The position numbers and the translations under genes are program-made. Below, one piece after another: positions 1-9,029 of a DNA stretch of 64,000 bases. Positions within the stretch are counted from its first letter, which is position 1. Every line of letters starts with the position of its first letter. The stretch comes from Opisthorchis felineus (Eukaryota > Platyhelminthes > Trematoda > Opisthorchiida > Opisthorchiidae): NCBI GenBank assembly GCA_004794785.1, contig SJOL01005988.1:4907-68906 (forward strand). The letters are read 5' to 3'. The notes under the pieces were generated by a model, which did no database searches, had not been told where the DNA came from, and saw only the letters and a program-made list of their open reading frames with translations.

Positions 1-660
1 ACATGGCCTCTACGGACAGATGATGTGGGACGTCTTCAGATTTTCGACCACCGATGCCTCAGAAGCGTGACTGTTTTTGGATGGCGTCAGCGTGTTGGTA
101 ACGAGTTGATTAGAAAACGGGTGTTTGGTTGTGCTGCATGTACTTCAGTCGGGGAAAACATCCAGCACCACCGACTACGATGGCTCGATCATATGCTAGG
201 CATGCCGAAGCACCGTCTACCGAGACGAGTATTGTTCTCCGTGCCTCTTTCAGAATGGCGTAAACCCCGAGGTGGACAACGCATGACTTGGCAGAAGGGC
301 GTGAAAGAGATCACGAAGAGTTAGGGTGTAGTTGGGGTTGTATGCCTTCCAGGATGGGGCCCCCGTGGCCCTGCCTGTGCTTGGCTGGAGACGTTGCAAG
401 GAATGGCGGCTAATCAATGTCAGTGGCGTTCGTGCTGTCAGTTTCTTTCCAGATTATTTGATTGAGCGCTTGGAGGTGTAGACACCTCAGAACGCTTGAC
501 ATAGGCCAGGAGTAGGTCCCTTCCCTCACCCACTCTTTTTCTCTTCTTTTCACCCTAGAGCTTTAAACATGATTAGACGAACCTTATGGTTGTACGGCAG
601 TGAAGCACCAGTGTCAACACTGATGTTGCTGTCTTTGATGGTGATGATGATGCTACCCGC
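1..660 (+). mobile_element. RTE-clade non-LTR retrotransposon, 3' end, copy 1 (truncated by window edge)
   Basis: The open frame at 25-324 reads as the C-terminal end of a fluke RTE polyprotein: a segment resembling RLQVFDNRCLR, then RVFGC, then LRWLDHMLGMPKHRLPRRV, then a WQKGVKEITKS block. It ends in an in-frame stop, but recognisable protein continues past it in another frame (LPGWGP...AWLETLQ...W near 345-430), so the copy is dead. The 3' untranslated part contains the words gtagacacct and gaagcaccagtg and ends in a GATGATGATG tail near 638-652. The same landmarks close copy 2, at 3330-3485. The upstream reverse transcriptase part lies outside the window. The RTE assignment rests on remembered family motifs and on similarity to copy 2. 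Confidence 0.85.
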
Positions 661-1453
661 AGGCTTTTTTATGCAGTACTAACTTTCGAAATAGCCAAAG
701 TCGTCTGGCCACATGGAGTCGTCCAACGGCGGGCCGGCTACGAACTCAAATTGGTCACATTGTCGCCAGTTGCCGATGGCGGCGGTCAATGACTGACTGC
801 CGGTCGTTTTGGAACATATTTGTGGATTCCGAGCACGCACTCGTTCGTAGTCGCTTCTCTCTACGTTTTCCGGGGCCGCGTAAGGTGCGGCGAATCGCTT
901 GGCAACTGAGAGACTGACAGATCCGGTTGTTATACTAACTTACCAGAATCGTCTTCTAGAGTCTCTTCCAAATGCTCCACCATCAGATGTGAGCTTATAC
1001 TGGGACGAGATTGCCACCTCTCTGCATAGTGCTGGGAATTTTGCCTGTGGCAGAGCACTAGCAGGCTCATTCAAGCACTGGATATCAGACCGAACAGTGG
1101 CATTGATTAAATCCCGGGGAAATATCCCAGCCGGCCCCGAACATAACTTTATGAAACGAATTATCAGACGTCAATTGAAAGTGAGCGTGCAAGCCGACCG
1201 TGAATTGTGGTGGACACAGAAAGCCAAGGAAATGGAAGAGGCCCAGAAAGCCGTTAATGCCCGAAGATTTGGTTCAGTTGGTCCGCGCGACCGGTCCCCG
1301 GAAACCACCTGTGAGCGAAACCATCATGGATCGGAAAGGAGTGACCATTTTGAATAAAGAAGAACGCCTCGACCGGTGGGCCGAATACTTCGAACAACAG
1401 TTGTCGTGGCCACCAGCTGCACTCATCTGGAGCCCACAGTATAACCCTGGATG

Positions 1454-1760
1454 GTGAACGTGGCGCGGATCAATAACTGACTGCCGTTCGTTTTGGAGCA
1501 CTCGTCCAGTCGCTTCTCCCTTCGTTTTCCAGGGCAGCGTTACGTGCGGACAAATCGCTTGGCAACTGACAGACTAGCGAATCCGAATGTCAGACGAACT
1601 TATCAGAATCTTCTTCTGGAGTCGCTTCCAACTGTTCCACTATCAGATGTGAATACATATTGGGACGGCCGAATTCTTCGAACAACAGTTATCGTGGCCA
1701 CCGGCTGCCACTCATCTGGAGCCCACAACTGACGCAGAACCCTGGATAGTGATCGTGGAA
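1454..1760 (+). repeat. Duplicated 5' module inside RTE copy 2
   Basis: Bases 1474-1660 repeat 787-1000 in the same orientation. Both carry actgactgccg, then tcgttttgga, then cgcttctc and cgttttcc, then aatcgcttggcaactga, then the LLESLP-coding stretch. After 1667 the sequence jumps to a second copy of the block already seen at 1380-1450 (ttcgaacaacagtt, cgtggccacc, catctggagcccaca). The element therefore starts once, breaks off near 1465, restarts, and has a deletion in the second pass. The likely cause is a template switch during reverse transcription or an insertion of one copy into another; this is inference. Confidence 0.75.
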
Positions 1761-2625
1761 CCCCCCACGGCATCGGAGGCTTATGACTGTATGTGTTCTC
1801 TCAAGAGCCACCGAGCGTCTGATCCGGATGACCTCCCACCCGCATTGTTGAAAGGTGGGGGTGAAGTCGTCAGTCAGTGCTTGTCTAATCTGTTCGCCTG
1901 CATTTGGGAAGAGGAAACTGTCCCAGGCAACTGGAGAGAGTCGTTGATGGTGCCCAATTTCAAAAAGGGCTCGTGGTGAGATGTGGTAACCACAGGGGGA
2001 TCAGCCTGACCCCAGTCGTAACGAGACTGTTACCGACAGTTGTGCCTCGTCGCCTTATGCTGACTCGTGAAACATTGACTCGGAAGCAACAAGCGGGATT
2101 CCGGCCTAGTTGGGGGTTGCATTGACCGAATCTTCACCTCCCTCAGGTGCTAGAACAATGTCATACGTTTAAATAACTCACAATTTTAGTATTTTTGGAT
2201 TTACAACGCGTATTCGACTCATTCGACTTGTGTGTTCTCCTTGACACGCTTGTTTATCAAGGAATGCCCCGAAAGTTTGTGAACAGACTTTCGGGCGTGT
2301 CACAGGATAGGGAGAGCTTTCTAAAAGCTTCCGTACCTCAAGTGGTGTCCGTCATGGGTGCCCAATTTCCCCATTCCCATTTAGTTTCCTGATCGATGAG
2401 ATGATGCGGCGATCGTTGGAAGGTCTTCAAAACTCCATCGTTCAAATGGCCTGTGACGAAAACCTTGTCGGCCTGGAATATGCGGACGGCATCGTTCTCG
2501 TATTCGAAGAGGAGAAGAAGGCGCAGGTGTTTTGGAATGAACTGGCCAAAGTCATCCCGTCCTTTGGTACACACTTTGCACCCACAAATGTAAGGTCATG
2601 CTTCTGGACATGCACTTCCTGAACA
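1749..2625 (+). pseudogene. RTE reverse transcriptase pseudogene, catalytic box YADG
   Basis: This is the reverse transcriptase core of RTE copy 2. Recognisable blocks are PDDLPPALLK at about 1830, ESLMVPNFKKG near 1945, CGNHRGISLTPVVTRLL just after 1980, a degraded ILVFLDLQRVFDSFD near 2190-2225 and LEYADGIVLVFEEE at about 2473-2515. The family's catalytic motif is YADD; here the second aspartate codon is GGC (2488-2490), so glycine replaces a metal-binding residue. Stops and frame changes near 1978, 2125 and 2392 break the frame independently. It cannot encode an active enzyme. Confidence 0.8.
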
Positions 2626-3486
2626 CGCGACTTACAATCCAGGAAGAGGTACTCGAAGTTGTGGAGCGTTTGACGTACCTTGGAAGTTGTATTAGGCCTG
2701 ATTGTAGTGTGACAGATAAGGTTGATGAGCGAATCTGCGAGGCCCCAGTGGCGTTTGCTAATTTGAGAAACATATGGCGTCAAAGTGGTATATCTCTGAA
2801 CCTCAAGGGACATGTGTTAAGCTACAATGCGGTCTGTTTTGTTGTAAGGTTGTGAGATGTTGTACCTTCGAGCTGCGGAACTGGGACACCTTCAGGTGTC
2901 CGACAACCGTTGTCTCAGGACGATAGCTCGTGTCGGTTGATATCTTCGAACCCTTAACGAGACAATTAGAAGACGAGTTTCCGGTGGTACAACGGGGAAT
3001 TCCGTTAAACAGTGTGTCCAGCACTAGAAGCTGCTCTGCTTAGGCCATGTATTGCGCATGCCGAACCATCGTTTACGGAAAGGCGTGGTTTTTTCCATGC
3101 CCAATTCAGAGTGGTGGAGGCAGAGAGGTAGCCAACCCTTGACCTGGCAGAAGAATATGAAAGAGATCATGAAAAGTCTGGGTGCTGTCGGTGCTATTCG
3201 CCTTCCAGGATGGGGACTGCATGATCCTCACTGCGCCTGGTTGGAGACGCTGCAAGATATGGCTGTTAATCGACGTCAGTGGTTGTCAGTTTCTATCCAC
3301 ATTGCCTGAGTGAGTGTCTGGAGGTGTAGACACCTGGGAATGATTGTGGCAGACTAGCACTAAGTCCCTACCCCCTCCACATTTATTCTTTTTTCACAAT
3401 AAGGCATTCAAATAAATCATGGTTGTTGAGCAGCGAAGCACCAGTGTTCAACATTGATGTTGTGCTGTCGATGATGATGATGACCG

Positions 3487-3668
3487 TCATCGTCGTTCAG
3501 CTGTAGTACCCTTACGGCGCTTAGCTGCCACGTCGACGGAAACAGGCACGAGGGCTGGGATACTACCAGGTTGCCCAAGCCTATACAGGAGTAGTCGAGA
3601 TGCTGAGGTTGGGTTCGAACCACGGACCTTCCGGTTCTTAAGCTGGCGCCTTAACCACTGAGCTTTCT
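3487..3668 (-). mobile_element. tRNA-derived SINE (family A), minus-strand copy
   Basis: Read on the minus strand, the head gives an A-box-like CTCAGTGGTTAAGGCGC, then CGGAAGGTCCGTGGTTCGAACC, a good Pol III B box. A body follows with CTCGACT, TAGGCTTGGGC and ACCTGGTA. The same head and body recur on the plus strand at 8049-8158, and the head again at 12126-12240, so this is a family and not a single tRNA gene. The tail ends GACGATGACG against the GAT-rich end of RTE copy 2, so the two elements meet tail to tail. There is no intact tRNA cloverleaf. Confidence 0.75.
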
Positions 3669-4817
3669 CGAACTCATCTGCTTTTGTGTTACTGATCCGA
3701 TGTTCCCACCAGACTTGAGTAGTATTCCGAAGAAACCGATAGTCATCAACTCACAGTGACCGGGTTTCTGACCGATGTAGTAAAATGCAACGCATCTCAG
3801 CATTGTAAACTTAACTCTTGACACGTTAGCTAATGTCACGCCTGAATCACAGTTGACGCAGGTTGACCAAAGCTGTTTTGGATTCAAATCCTGGTGGATC
3901 GCACAACATGCACACGGTTTGTAGCTGAAGGTGGTGATGGTCCCGAGAAGCATGCTGCTTTTTAGCCTATTCTGAGGAATTGATGATGTATTCAAATTTA
4001 ACCCTTGGTGTTTTTCAGCCGAACGTGGTACTTTCTGAACGGCAATCAGATTCTCTCGGTCACCTTATTTGACTCCCCGAGCCATACCTATTTTCACTCC
4101 TCCCTAGTTGCAAAAGGTATGCATGTGTTCTCAGAAAATTCCGCTTCATTTGAATACCTGTTTTGTTATTTTCACGGTACATTAGGCGATTGAGTGCGGA
4201 CGAAATACAACTGACTACAGGGGTGTATTGTCTGCAGGACAGTGGCTTTATCTATCCTGCCGAATGATAGGTTGATTAGGTTATCGGATGAACAAATAAA
4301 CGGTTTGAATATTCCAAATGGACTTCAAAAAGGTGTGTAAGATTGTGATGGTATTAACTTTCAGTCTATACTTCCTTTGTCATTTCCACAATGTAAAGTA
4401 CGTAATGTAGACGAAAGCATCCGCGCATCCTAATGAAGTCGAATAAGCGGAACAAGTTAATTAGTTCATAAACACAGGACAAATTAACAGTTGTCAGCCG
4501 GGGAAGTGCCTATATTTCAAGAGTTCTAGGGAACGGTAACTCCTACACTGTTTTTGGGATATTAACGGTTGGTTCGATTCATTTGAGTTTGTGGCACTCA
4601 ACTGTGGTCCTTACCCACTATTTTAGCTTTGTTACTTTTACCCTTTAACCATCCAGCCTTGTCTGATACGTATTCTGGATGCAACGGTACTACAGGACGC
4701 GCTTCACGCTGTTTAAAGCCCATCAGTGAAGTTCTTCACAGGTAAAAGATCAGCATAATGTGAAAGTAAACGGTTGGACGTTTGTACGCATAGTGATAGT
4801 TTTATCTTTGTTCGCAG
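3669..4817. other. Intergenic stretch, no gene recognised
   Basis: I see no protein family, RNA gene or clear repeat here. Several short open frames exist on both strands but none has recognisable content. The stretch ends in a plausible splice acceptor (tttgttcgcag at 4807-4817) just ahead of the unknown open frame at 4866. Confidence 0.5.
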
Positions 4818-4865
4818 TACACGGGTTTCAGAGACACGCATGCCGCGCGTGCGTGAGGTCCAAAT

Positions 4866-5264
4866 ATGGATACAGACTTAGGACGTCGATTGCTCGAAGA
4901 GTCTAGAAAAGTTGAAACGATTCAGTGTTTTTCATCACGTCATAATCCTACGCAGCATGACTCGGACAATCTAACGAAAGGGAATGGACCTATGCAAATA
5001 GGTCCTGTGCAACTGCAAGCGACATTAACTAGTCTTAATAGTTCTGATGAGCTATTTGGCGAACGCCCCACGACTGCAGAGTGGAAAGCGCTACTACTTT
5101 CCGGCGGTCTGACAGATATAGTCGATTGGTTAGCTTACATGGACAGTTGCGTCAACTTGTCAAGAAAAGAGTTTAGAGCGGTGCGGTGTACTCCACACGG
5201 AAACCCGGTCACTGCGTACAGAAGGCGTAAATCGGTTAGGAATATTTGGCCGCCAGTGCTTCTG
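4866..5264 (+). CDS. Unrecognised open frame, possible first coding exon
   Basis: I do not recognise this protein. The frame begins at an ATG with an in-frame TGA twelve bases upstream, and runs 133 codons to a good donor (GTATGT at 5265). Ignoring that donor, it stops at 5298. A plausible acceptor lies at 4817, so a 5' untranslated part could be spliced on. The product is mixed and hydrophilic, with a short motif TAEWKALLLSGGLTDIVDWL around residues 75-94 and a basic stretch AYRRRK near 119-124. It has no signal peptide or membrane segment. A possible continuation is the open frame after the acceptor at about 5722 (AQFRFVYALSISEKL, then CIICTRF). Joining the two needs a weaker donor near 5186. 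It could also be chance, since frames of this length are not rare in 64 kb. Confidence 0.3.
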
Positions 5265-5830
5265 GTATGTTGTTTGCGCCTTCTGGGAACACCGGGTTAG
5301 TGTTGCTGAGATCCGTTGAGTGGCTCGTGGAAGAAAGATTCGACACGAACTAGTTGTATTTTTCAGGTTGTACTAGCTTAATCATATGTTTCAACTGCCA
5401 AAAGACAGCATACCCCACACACTCCTTTTAACCCAACCGGGTAAGACGTGGAAATGGTCCAGAAGTAGTCGGGTTATGGTATGCAACGGAGACGTGAAAA
5501 TCATTACACGTGGGCTCTATCGGTGGGAACTGACATTACCCTGGATAGATACCCTGGTTGACAGCCGTTCCCCGGTCTCGTATCAAATGACATTTTTGTC
5601 TGCGAGCTATTGGTTTTAAAGCACAGTTCAAAATTCTCATTGATCCGAGGTTCACCGGAAGTGATGCAACTAATACGCTGTAATAACTGGACCAACACTT
5701 TGGTGCTCTAATTCGCTGTTTGCAGTGCTCAGTTTCGTTTTGTTTACGCATTATCCATTAGTGAAAAACTGGTACCACCGGACCGCTGTATCATTTGCAC
5801 ACGGTTCCTAGTTGATACTGATGAACTGAC

Positions 5831-5882
5831 AATAAACACAAGACACCAAACCCGTGTCCAGTGGACGTGGAAAACCACTGGA
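5831..5882 (+). promoter_or_regulatory. AATAAA signal followed by a perfect 8-bp hairpin
   Basis: AATAAA lies at 5831-5836. Twenty bases later TCCAGTGG (5857-5864) pairs perfectly with CCACTGGA (5875-5882) across a 10-base loop. This could be the 3' end of the unknown open frame upstream. The hairpin may also be coincidental. It does not match the histone mRNA stem-loop. Confidence 0.3.
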
Positions 5883-6342
5883 TATTACAAACTACTGGTA
5901 GATTCCTTTAACCCCCGCACCCCCCCCCCAAAAAAAAAATCATCTTTTTGTGGGATAGTTGCGACGACTTAGCTATTTAAAAATTATTCGGGATAACGGC
6001 CACCTCTAGTGTGACCGGATTTATCCGTTCTTCTCAAAGGAATACATCAAGAGAGTTATGCATCTATTACAGAACTTTATTGGTTTCTCTAGGTCATTCT
6101 TCTGTTTGAGCCACAGTTCATCTTAACGATTTCAGATGTTCCACCGTTTATTTTTGAGAAAGCTGTTAACTACTTTTCATGTGCGTGTCACCTAGTTGTT
6201 CAGCTTCTGGGTTTACCGACAACATAGAACTGTAGCAAGGCGCATATTTTTCCTACTTTTTCGCATTTCAGTTTTTTTATAAATTCGAATGCGTTCTCTG
6301 ATCTGGTACCAGTGGTATACTTTTCTGTTTCCTAATTTGCAG
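5883..6342. other. Spacer upstream of NEDD8, with homopolymer tract
   Basis: It contains a C-rich run followed by an A run at about 5911-5940. No coding segment is recognised. A 5' untranslated exon of NEDD8 probably lies here or further upstream, because a polypyrimidine tract and acceptor (ttttctgtttcctaatttgc then ag) end at 6342. I cannot place its donor. Confidence 0.45.
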
Positions 6343-6343
6343 T

Positions 6344-6586
6344 ATGTTGATCAAGGTGAAAACCCTTACTGGCAAAGAGATTGAGATCGACATCGAACCC
6401 ACAGACAAAGTGGAGCGAATCAAAGAACGGATTGAGGAGAAAGAAGGCATACCTCCACCTCAGCAGCGGTTAATTTTTTCTGGCAAGCAAATGCATGATG
6501 AAAAAGTCGTGTCTGACTACAAAATTCAAGGTGGATCGGTGATTCATTTGGTATTATCTTTACGTGGCGGCTCTTGTTGGGAATAA
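6344..6586 (+). CDS. NEDD8: NEDD8 ubiquitin-like protein precursor
   Basis: The 80-residue product is a ubiquitin-fold protein along its full length, matching the family's usual 76 residues plus a short tail. It starts [19 protein letters not shown], and has the [18 protein letters not shown] segment, the Ile44 patch (Leu8, Ile44, His68, Val70) and Lys48. The LRGG end (73-76) is followed by the four-residue tail SCWE, which NEDD8 proteases would remove before activation by the NAE1-UBA3 E1. The sequence is NEDD8 and not ubiquitin: [22 protein letters not shown] is the NEDD8 pattern. Residue 72, which separates the two for their E1 enzymes (Ala in human NEDD8, Arg in ubiquitin), is Ser here. 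In cells it would modify cullins and activate cullin-RING ligases. The coding part is one exon directly behind an acceptor at 6342, so any intron is in the 5' untranslated region. A retrocopy is possible, but the frame is perfect. Confidence 0.95.
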   Translation: MLIKVKTLTGKEIEIDIEPTDKVERIKERIEEKEGIPPPQQRLIFSGKQMHDEKVVSDYKIQGGSVIHLVLSLRGGSCWE

Positions 6587-6826
6587 GTGGCGCACGACGA
6601 TCTCCCAGTGACATGTAAAAATCCTTTAATTTTATTCAGCGTTTAGCGATTCGCTGCAAAGTGGAACGTTTTTCTTGATCTTTCCTTTTTCCGCTTCGGG
6701 TAGAGCTTCACGGCACCGTGGACATGAAGAACGAAAATCACAAGCTTACTGAGGGTATTCATCTCCACCAGCCGGGTCGCCTGTAAATAATCCGAAATTG
6801 TTTCAGTTAGTTCATGCTAAAGGGTT

Positions 6827-6832
6827 AATAAA
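6827..6832 (+). promoter_or_regulatory. Candidate NEDD8 polyadenylation signal
   Basis: This is an AATAAA hexamer 241 bases after the NEDD8 stop codon and the first canonical signal downstream, giving a 3' untranslated region of roughly 250-270 bases. It is assigned from position only. Confidence 0.4.
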
Positions 6833-8048
6833 AACCATCCAGTGTTGCTCTTTTGCTGAATGGAGTTCGATTCATGAGGCTACCCGTTTCCGTCGCTACC
6901 CACTAAACTTTCATAGACCAGTTAGTCAGGAGCCTATGGGCCCCATGTGGTTGGTGATATTATCTTCTCGTAGGATATCCTTCACCATGTAGTGATGGGG
7001 TTTCTGCCTGCGGTATACTTTCTCAACCTTAAACTCCGCGGGTTTCTTGTCCACTTTGGAAGTTCTTCAGTCGACCTTCGAGAGAATCGTTTATCCTATC
7101 GTAGCATCCGGCTGTACAAATTGCCTGTTGAAACGAATCAGACAGGCGTCTAGGATGCTGCCTTGTACGAAAAAACCGTTCTATAAGACGCGTTGAGTTA
7201 ATAGGAATAAAAAGCGAGTCTATACGACTCGAATGAATCTTGTCTTTGGGACGTTCTCTAAGTGTTCATCAGCACTCAGGCGGGTGTTTAGGATATAGTT
7301 TTTTTCCTTTGTAAGTAATATGGCAAGAACGACAAATTGAACGAAGGCAGCTGTTTGGATGTCTCGTATTCTGACTCAGATTTATATTGGGTGGGTAAAA
7401 TCCATCGAAATGGTGGTAGGTCAGTGGTAGATGGCTACTATTCATCAGAACCGAAAAGGGTTACAGTGCGATTGTCTGGCCAGCTGAGCACCAGTAACTT
7501 ACAAAGCATCTCCGGATACACAGTTTAGGCTTGTAAATTCGTACACCATTGGATTCAGCATTGGCTGAAAATGCAGGTTTATTCGCTTTCAAAAGTACGA
7601 TTAAAAGTGGTTGCAACGTTGATCTGAGGCTCCATATCGATTATTTGGTCACATCTCAGAAAGGTCGCCTCGTTGGTGAGCTGATTTATCTATCTCCAAG
7701 GCGGAAGTAGTCCGACAAACTTGGAGGTGGTCTGGTGAGATAACCCGTCCCTTAGTTTTTGTACCAGATTTTCAGTGGCCAGGTCACGTTGAAAGGTAAA
7801 TTTTTCAAGACACGATATGTTTGAAAGATCTGAGCTGCATATCCGTGCATACCCATGCCGTCCAACCATGCTCATGGCATCACTAATTTCCTCAGCCAGG
7901 AGGTCCCCTGATGAAATTATAAAGACAACGTATCAGGTGTTGCTTGGCCCCCGCTTTGGACGAATATCCCAAAGTGTGTGTTGATCGGTGCGTTCACGGC
8001 ACATGCTTCGTCGAATTTATCCATCGTGCGTTCGGGCCACAGATATAT
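6833..8048. other. Intergenic stretch, one weak exon candidate
   Basis: Nothing is firmly identified. At about 7353-7420 an open segment between an acceptor-like gaaggcag and a donor-like gtcagt reads CLDVSYSDSDLYWVGKIHRN. It has a vague MBT or Tudor look (aromatic YWV core). I could not find partner exons or a second repeat, so I do not call a gene. Confidence 0.35.
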
Positions 8049-8156
8049 GGTGGCGAGATGACTCAGTGGATAGAGCGCGAATTTACTGATCGGAAGGTCC
8101 GTGGTTCGAACCTGACCTCTACATCTCGACTTCTCCTGTCTAGGCTTGGGCGACCT

Positions 8157-8158
<2 letters not shown>
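8049..8158 (+). mobile_element. tRNA-derived SINE (family A), plus-strand copy
   Basis: The Pol III A-box-like sequence is TGACTCAGTGGATAGAGCG near 8059-8077 and the B box is GGTTCGAACCT near 8102-8112. The body follows with CTCGACTTCTCC, TAGGCTTGGGC and ACCTGGCA, the same order as in the copy at 3487-3668 on the other strand. It runs straight into a TA microsatellite, which probably replaced or expanded at its 3' tail. The tRNA-like head does not fold into a normal tRNA, so I call it SINE. Confidence 0.8.
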
Positions 8159-8159
<1 letters not shown>

Positions 8160-8197
<38 letters not shown>

Positions 8198-8275
8198 TGT
8201 AAGTGTTTGTCTGTCACCGGTNCCAGTCATTACTAGAGCGCATTATGCACCGATATATATATATATATATATATA
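8160..8275. repeat. Two TA microsatellites flanking a short spacer with an undetermined base
   Basis: TA dinucleotide runs occupy 8160-8196 and 8253-8275. The 56-base spacer holds the only N in the window, at 8222. Read length or allele differences at the microsatellite probably caused the ambiguity. It marks a place where the assembly may be collapsed. Confidence 0.9.
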
Positions 8276-9029
8276 CCAACTCCTCGTTGGTGCGCATCCA
8301 CGGAAAGTTTCGAAAAGATGACTAATGATTGATAGACTACCATTTAAGGGAATGGTATCCAGTAGCAGCCCTGAGTAGCATGATTTTAAAGTGAAATTTT
8401 ATGACAGCATGTTACTACTAGCAGATGGTCCACACACATTACCCTAATTGAGATTCTCAGACGTTCCCTCGCACACTGTTGGTATCTCAGTTGGACTGAT
8501 TCCCTCTTCATTGCAGATACGGTACTCTTTCCACAAGGAAACATGTTGGTGATACTAAACTGTCGCCTCGACGAGGGGCATGTCCTATTGAGATCCAAGA
8601 AGTATGGAACGTTTTCTGCACCTTGTTGATGAGGAGTCTGAATGTTTCCAGCGATAGGGCGTGATGAAATGAGTCACTTCAATCTTCATATGTGTTACTG
8701 AGACCTGCTAGTGCATTAGCAAGACATTCCTACACATTTGTCATCGTGGCCTGTTTTCTGGACCGAAACAATCATTTTTGTGCTGGCTAGATTGATTTGA
8801 ACAAGAATGAAAGATGAAAACAATTGCATGGTTGAGATGTATTGAACCATTCAATCCAGTTCAGTTTATCGGCTACAAACCACGTACCAAGGGTTAATTC
8901 CTGCTGTTACAGTTTTGGTCACCAGAAGATGGAAGGGTGGGATTATATAGGCAAGCATCGTAGGTGATGGCGTTACCAATTTGTTTGTATTGACATGGTA
9001 GTTATGAATGTTACTGAATTTACTGGTTA
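8276..9029. other. Intergenic stretch, nothing recognised
   Basis: There is no recognisable gene or repeat. The 3' untranslated end of the minus-strand RTE element at 9030-10345 may extend into it. Confidence 0.4.

Larger units (their letters stand above)
663..3486 (+). mobile_element. RTE-clade non-LTR retrotransposon, copy 2, chimeric and decayed
   Basis: Fragments of one RTE polyprotein follow in order on this strand. A linker region lies at 899-1357 (YQNRLLESLPNAPPSDV, HWISDRTVALIKSR, EHNFMKRIIRRQ). The EEERLDRWAEYFEQQLSWPP type block follows at 1365-1420. Next come an N-terminal RT region at 1749-2125 (PDDLPPALLK, NHRGISLTPVVTRLL, QQAGFRPS), a palm region at 2195-2300, the catalytic box near 2479-2490 and the C-terminal domain at 3050-3306. 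Frames are broken by stops and shifts, and the endonuclease domain is missing. The RT segment between the KFVN block and the catalytic box (the GVRQGCPLSPFLFNF region in relatives) is missing or scrambled. The 3' untranslated region ends in a GAT-rich microsatellite at 3468-3485. It shares its 3' end with copy 1 and lies directly downstream of it. Confidence 0.88.

Noticed and set aside
5810..5840. CTGATGA word near the AATAAA signal
   Set aside because: No second core strand or stems; chance match.
7944..8321. 125-codon open frame with a YIYIYI stretch
   Set aside because: It is SINE-A followed by translated TA microsatellite, and crosses an N.
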